Positions 62,558-64,000 of a stretch of DNA of 64,000 bases are shown piece after piece. The notes below the pieces were generated by a model. It saw nothing but the letters and a program-made list of their open reading frames with translations. It searched no databases and had not been told where the DNA came from. The position numbers and the translations under genes were made by a program. How positions within the stretch are numbered: the first letter of the stretch is position 1; each line of letters opens with the position of its first letter. The stretch is from the NCBI RefSeq assembly GCF_009363115.1, contig NZ_CP045298.1, positions 2,138,001 through 2,202,000 of the forward strand, written 5' to 3'. This DNA comes from Paenibacillus brasilensis (GTDB lineage: Bacteria > Bacillota > Bacilli > Paenibacillales > Paenibacillaceae).

Positions 62558-63493
62558 TTAAATGTTAAGAAGTGCTTTTAATTCATGCAATTTTGAACGG
62601 GATAACGGAACCACGGAATCTTTACCTGTATTTAATCGCAAGCTGTAGCTATTCTTCGTCCATGTAATAATCTCTCTTACTTTTTGCAAGTTAACGATGT
62701 AGGATCGATGACACCTAAAAAATCCGAAATTTATCAATCTCTGCTCGAGCTCGGTTAGCGTCAAAGCACAGACATAATTTTCTCCACCCACATGAACTAG
62801 GATCGAACCATCCATACTTTCTATGTAATCGACTTCAGGCGGATCAAATAAAATCGCTTTGTCATTTCTTTTCGTATAAATCTTCTGCAAGGTGATATTG
62901 GCCCGATCTTGTTCCGGCACTTCCTGCTTATCCTCTTCCGAGTCCCGAATATCCAGTGGACGAAATCCGAATTCGTTCAATCGATAAATGGCATCACAGG
63001 AAATCATGGCATCCTCTAAATTCGAAGTTAAAATTAAAATCTGCTTCTCTTTCAAAAGGTCATCTAAAATCCGTTTAAAATGACATCGATCTTCTTCTTC
63101 CAAGTAAAAATAGGGCTCCTCCAGTACAAGTGTAGGCTGATGCGCAAAAAAGACACGCAGCAATGTCACATACATCCTTTTCGATGAACTTAGATCCTTG
63201 ATTTTTACCTTTCGTTCCTCCTTTAAAGAAAAATAATCCATTAACAGAGCGACACGCTCATTCCTCTCCGTTACTTTGATTAAAAAAGTGATCAGCTCTT
63301 CCACCGTTAAACGCATATACTCGTTTTGTTGAGCTCGAAATAAATAATATTGGGAATGATCCTCTAATTGATTCATTAAAAGCTGCTTTCGCTTCAAGTC
63401 CGTTATAATACCAATCGATTGGTTCGATGTCATATTTAATTCGATCTTCGGTAGAAACAATTTCCCATTATAATAGATTGGTTGAAATTGCAT
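62558..63493 (-). CDS. LytTR regulator with degenerate ABC-ATPase domain
   Basis: A 311-residue protein. Residues 1-180 look like an ABC ATPase without Walker A: KDLSSSKRMYVTLLRVFFAHQPTLVLEEPYFYLEEEDRCHFKRIL resembles signature, Walker B (VLEEP) and D-loop, and ILTSNLEDAMI replaces the H-loop His by Asn. Residues 205-311 are a LytTR DNA-binding domain (VDYIESMDGSILVHV, FFRCHRSYIVNLQKVREI, LSRSKLHELKALL). GGAGG precedes ATG 63493. It likely regulates this operon, with the dead ATPase domain sensing nucleotide or the partner exporter. Confidence 0.85.
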   Translation of the reverse strand: MQFQPIYYNGKLFLPKIELNMTSNQSIGIITDLKRKQLLMNQLEDHSQYYLFRAQQNEYMRLTVEELITFLIKVTERNERVALLMDYFSLKEERKVKIKDLSSSKRMYVTLLRVFFAHQPTLVLEEPYFYLEEEDRCHFKRILDDLLKEKQILILTSNLEDAMISCDAIYRLNEFGFRPLDIRDSEEDKQEVPEQDRANITLQKIYTKRNDKAILFDPPEVDYIESMDGSILVHVGGENYVCALTLTELEQRLINFGFFRCHRSYIVNLQKVREIITWTKNSYSLRLNTGKDSVVPLSRSKLHELKALLNI

Positions 63494-64000
63494 GCCGTCC
63501 TCCTGGTCAGTGCCCCTATAGGATATATAACAATTATAATGTAGGGATACTTTTTTTGTCAGTTTCTATTGAAAAATATAACGGCATGTCTTCTCTAAGC
63601 CATATCAGTATATTTTGACCATAGAATAGATATCAACGTTGAATAAAATCGCCTGCACACATATATTCAAACCCATGCCCCGCAAGGAAAGCCGCAAAAA
63701 AATTTGCCCCTACTTATGATACGGTTCACCTTAACGGGTCTATCGGCGAAAAGTACGAAAGGAGCTGCCGCGGCATGCTCCTTTGTTGATGTTCTTATGG
63801 ATTTTTATTTTCATATCTGCACGACAGGCTGACGACTCGGTGCCGAGGCACTTCGAAAAGTCGGCTTTTTTATTGATCTACCTTGTAGAGCTGACCGGCA
63901 CGTTATCATACTCCCCAAATCTCATCAAGAACAAGATCCCGCTATCAGTACCTTTTTGGCTTTGACATGCGTTCCATGATCAAAGCTACCCTGCGTCTGC
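63494..64000. other. Right-edge non-coding region
   Basis: Includes the AT-rich promoter region of the LytTR operon (63494-63570), repeat copy C and a terminator-like structure at about 63828-63872 (inner CTCGG/CCGAG stem, outer GCTGAC/GTCGGC, T-run). No gene is seen before the window ends. Confidence 0.45.
63694..63786. repeat. Dispersed structured repeat, copy C
   Basis: GCAAAAAAATTTGC (63694-63707), core TTATGATACGGTTCAC-CTTAACGG, TCTATCGGCGAAAA, then AAAGGAGC...GCTCCTTT. It is the same layout as copies A and B. A partial core also occurs at 45418-45434 (CTTACTTATGATACGGTTC). Confidence 0.7.

Noticed and set aside
63825..63875. Sequence near CTCGGTGCCGAGGCAC...AGTCGGCTTTTTT resembles the end of a Cas9 tracrRNA
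   Set aside because: There are no repeats, anti-repeat or cas genes in the window; the likeness is explained by a terminator-type hairpin.

Overview
The window comes from a spore-forming Gram-positive, most likely a Paenibacillus of the P. polymyxa group. The signs are spore-coat (CotF-like) genes, an alpha/beta SASP, GGAGG-type ribosome binding sites with many GTG/TTG starts, a Bce bacitracin-resistance module very like that of Bacillus subtilis, and Paenibacillus-style regulator/enzyme pairs. There is no rRNA, tRNA, CRISPR array, intact transposase or prophage. It reads as an accessory stretch of chromosome dominated by small regulator-plus-target cassettes, with many decayed genes between them.

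Left third (1-26.6 kb). A partial aldo/keto reductase with a MerR-type promoter is followed by a spore-coat cluster in which two CotF-type gene pairs flank a zinc alcohol dehydrogenase, then a YfbR-like HD phosphohydrolase. Next is bceRSAB (3830-8316) with a perfect 11-bp inverted-repeat operator upstream of bceA. An orphan radical-SAM gene is followed by an AT-rich island holding a divergent DGQHR-domain/FRG-domain pair, a candidate defence locus. After that come DsrE-like and cysteine-desulfurase-like genes, a DUF1036-like protein, VOC and alpha/beta-hydrolase genes, an autoregulated MerR, a luciferase-like monooxygenase, AIM24, YjdM and a QorB-like reductase. The stretch ends with damage: a CdsA fragment abutting a truncated NlpC/P60-like gene, a MocR gene with an in-frame TGA beside its EamA transporter, and a chimeric, frameshifted PTS gene.

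Middle third (26.6-44.7 kb). RDD protein, SASP, NADPH dehydrogenase NamA with a 28-bp operator and a nearby MarR gene, then a two-gene operon of fusion proteins (MerR-methyltransferase and NUDIX-DUF4406) behind a textbook MerR promoter. TPR-SMI1, DUF4367 and malate:quinone oxidoreductase genes follow. Then come a TetR/SDR/SnoaL-like group, an HxlR/quinone reductase pair and an AraC/VOC pair.

Right third (44.7-64 kb). A graveyard of remnants (epoxide hydrolase, alpha/beta hydrolase, MFS, MerR, nitroreductase, ketopantoate reductase, uracil-DNA glycosylase) is interspersed with intact cassettes: ArsR-SRPBCC with twin operators, TetR/MATE with three operators, TetR/MFS, a stand-alone DUF4062 protein and a berberine-bridge-like oxidoreductase. 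It ends with a four-gene operon of a LytTR regulator with a degenerate ABC ATPase domain, an ABC ATPase, an ABC-2 permease and an accessory SecA, which may be a dedicated export or immunity module. A roughly 90-bp structured repeat recurs three times in this third.

Most genes pair a one-component regulator with a detoxification enzyme or exporter, with visible operators between them. The number of truncations and frameshifts suggests ongoing gene loss, although some single-base lesions could be sequencing errors.
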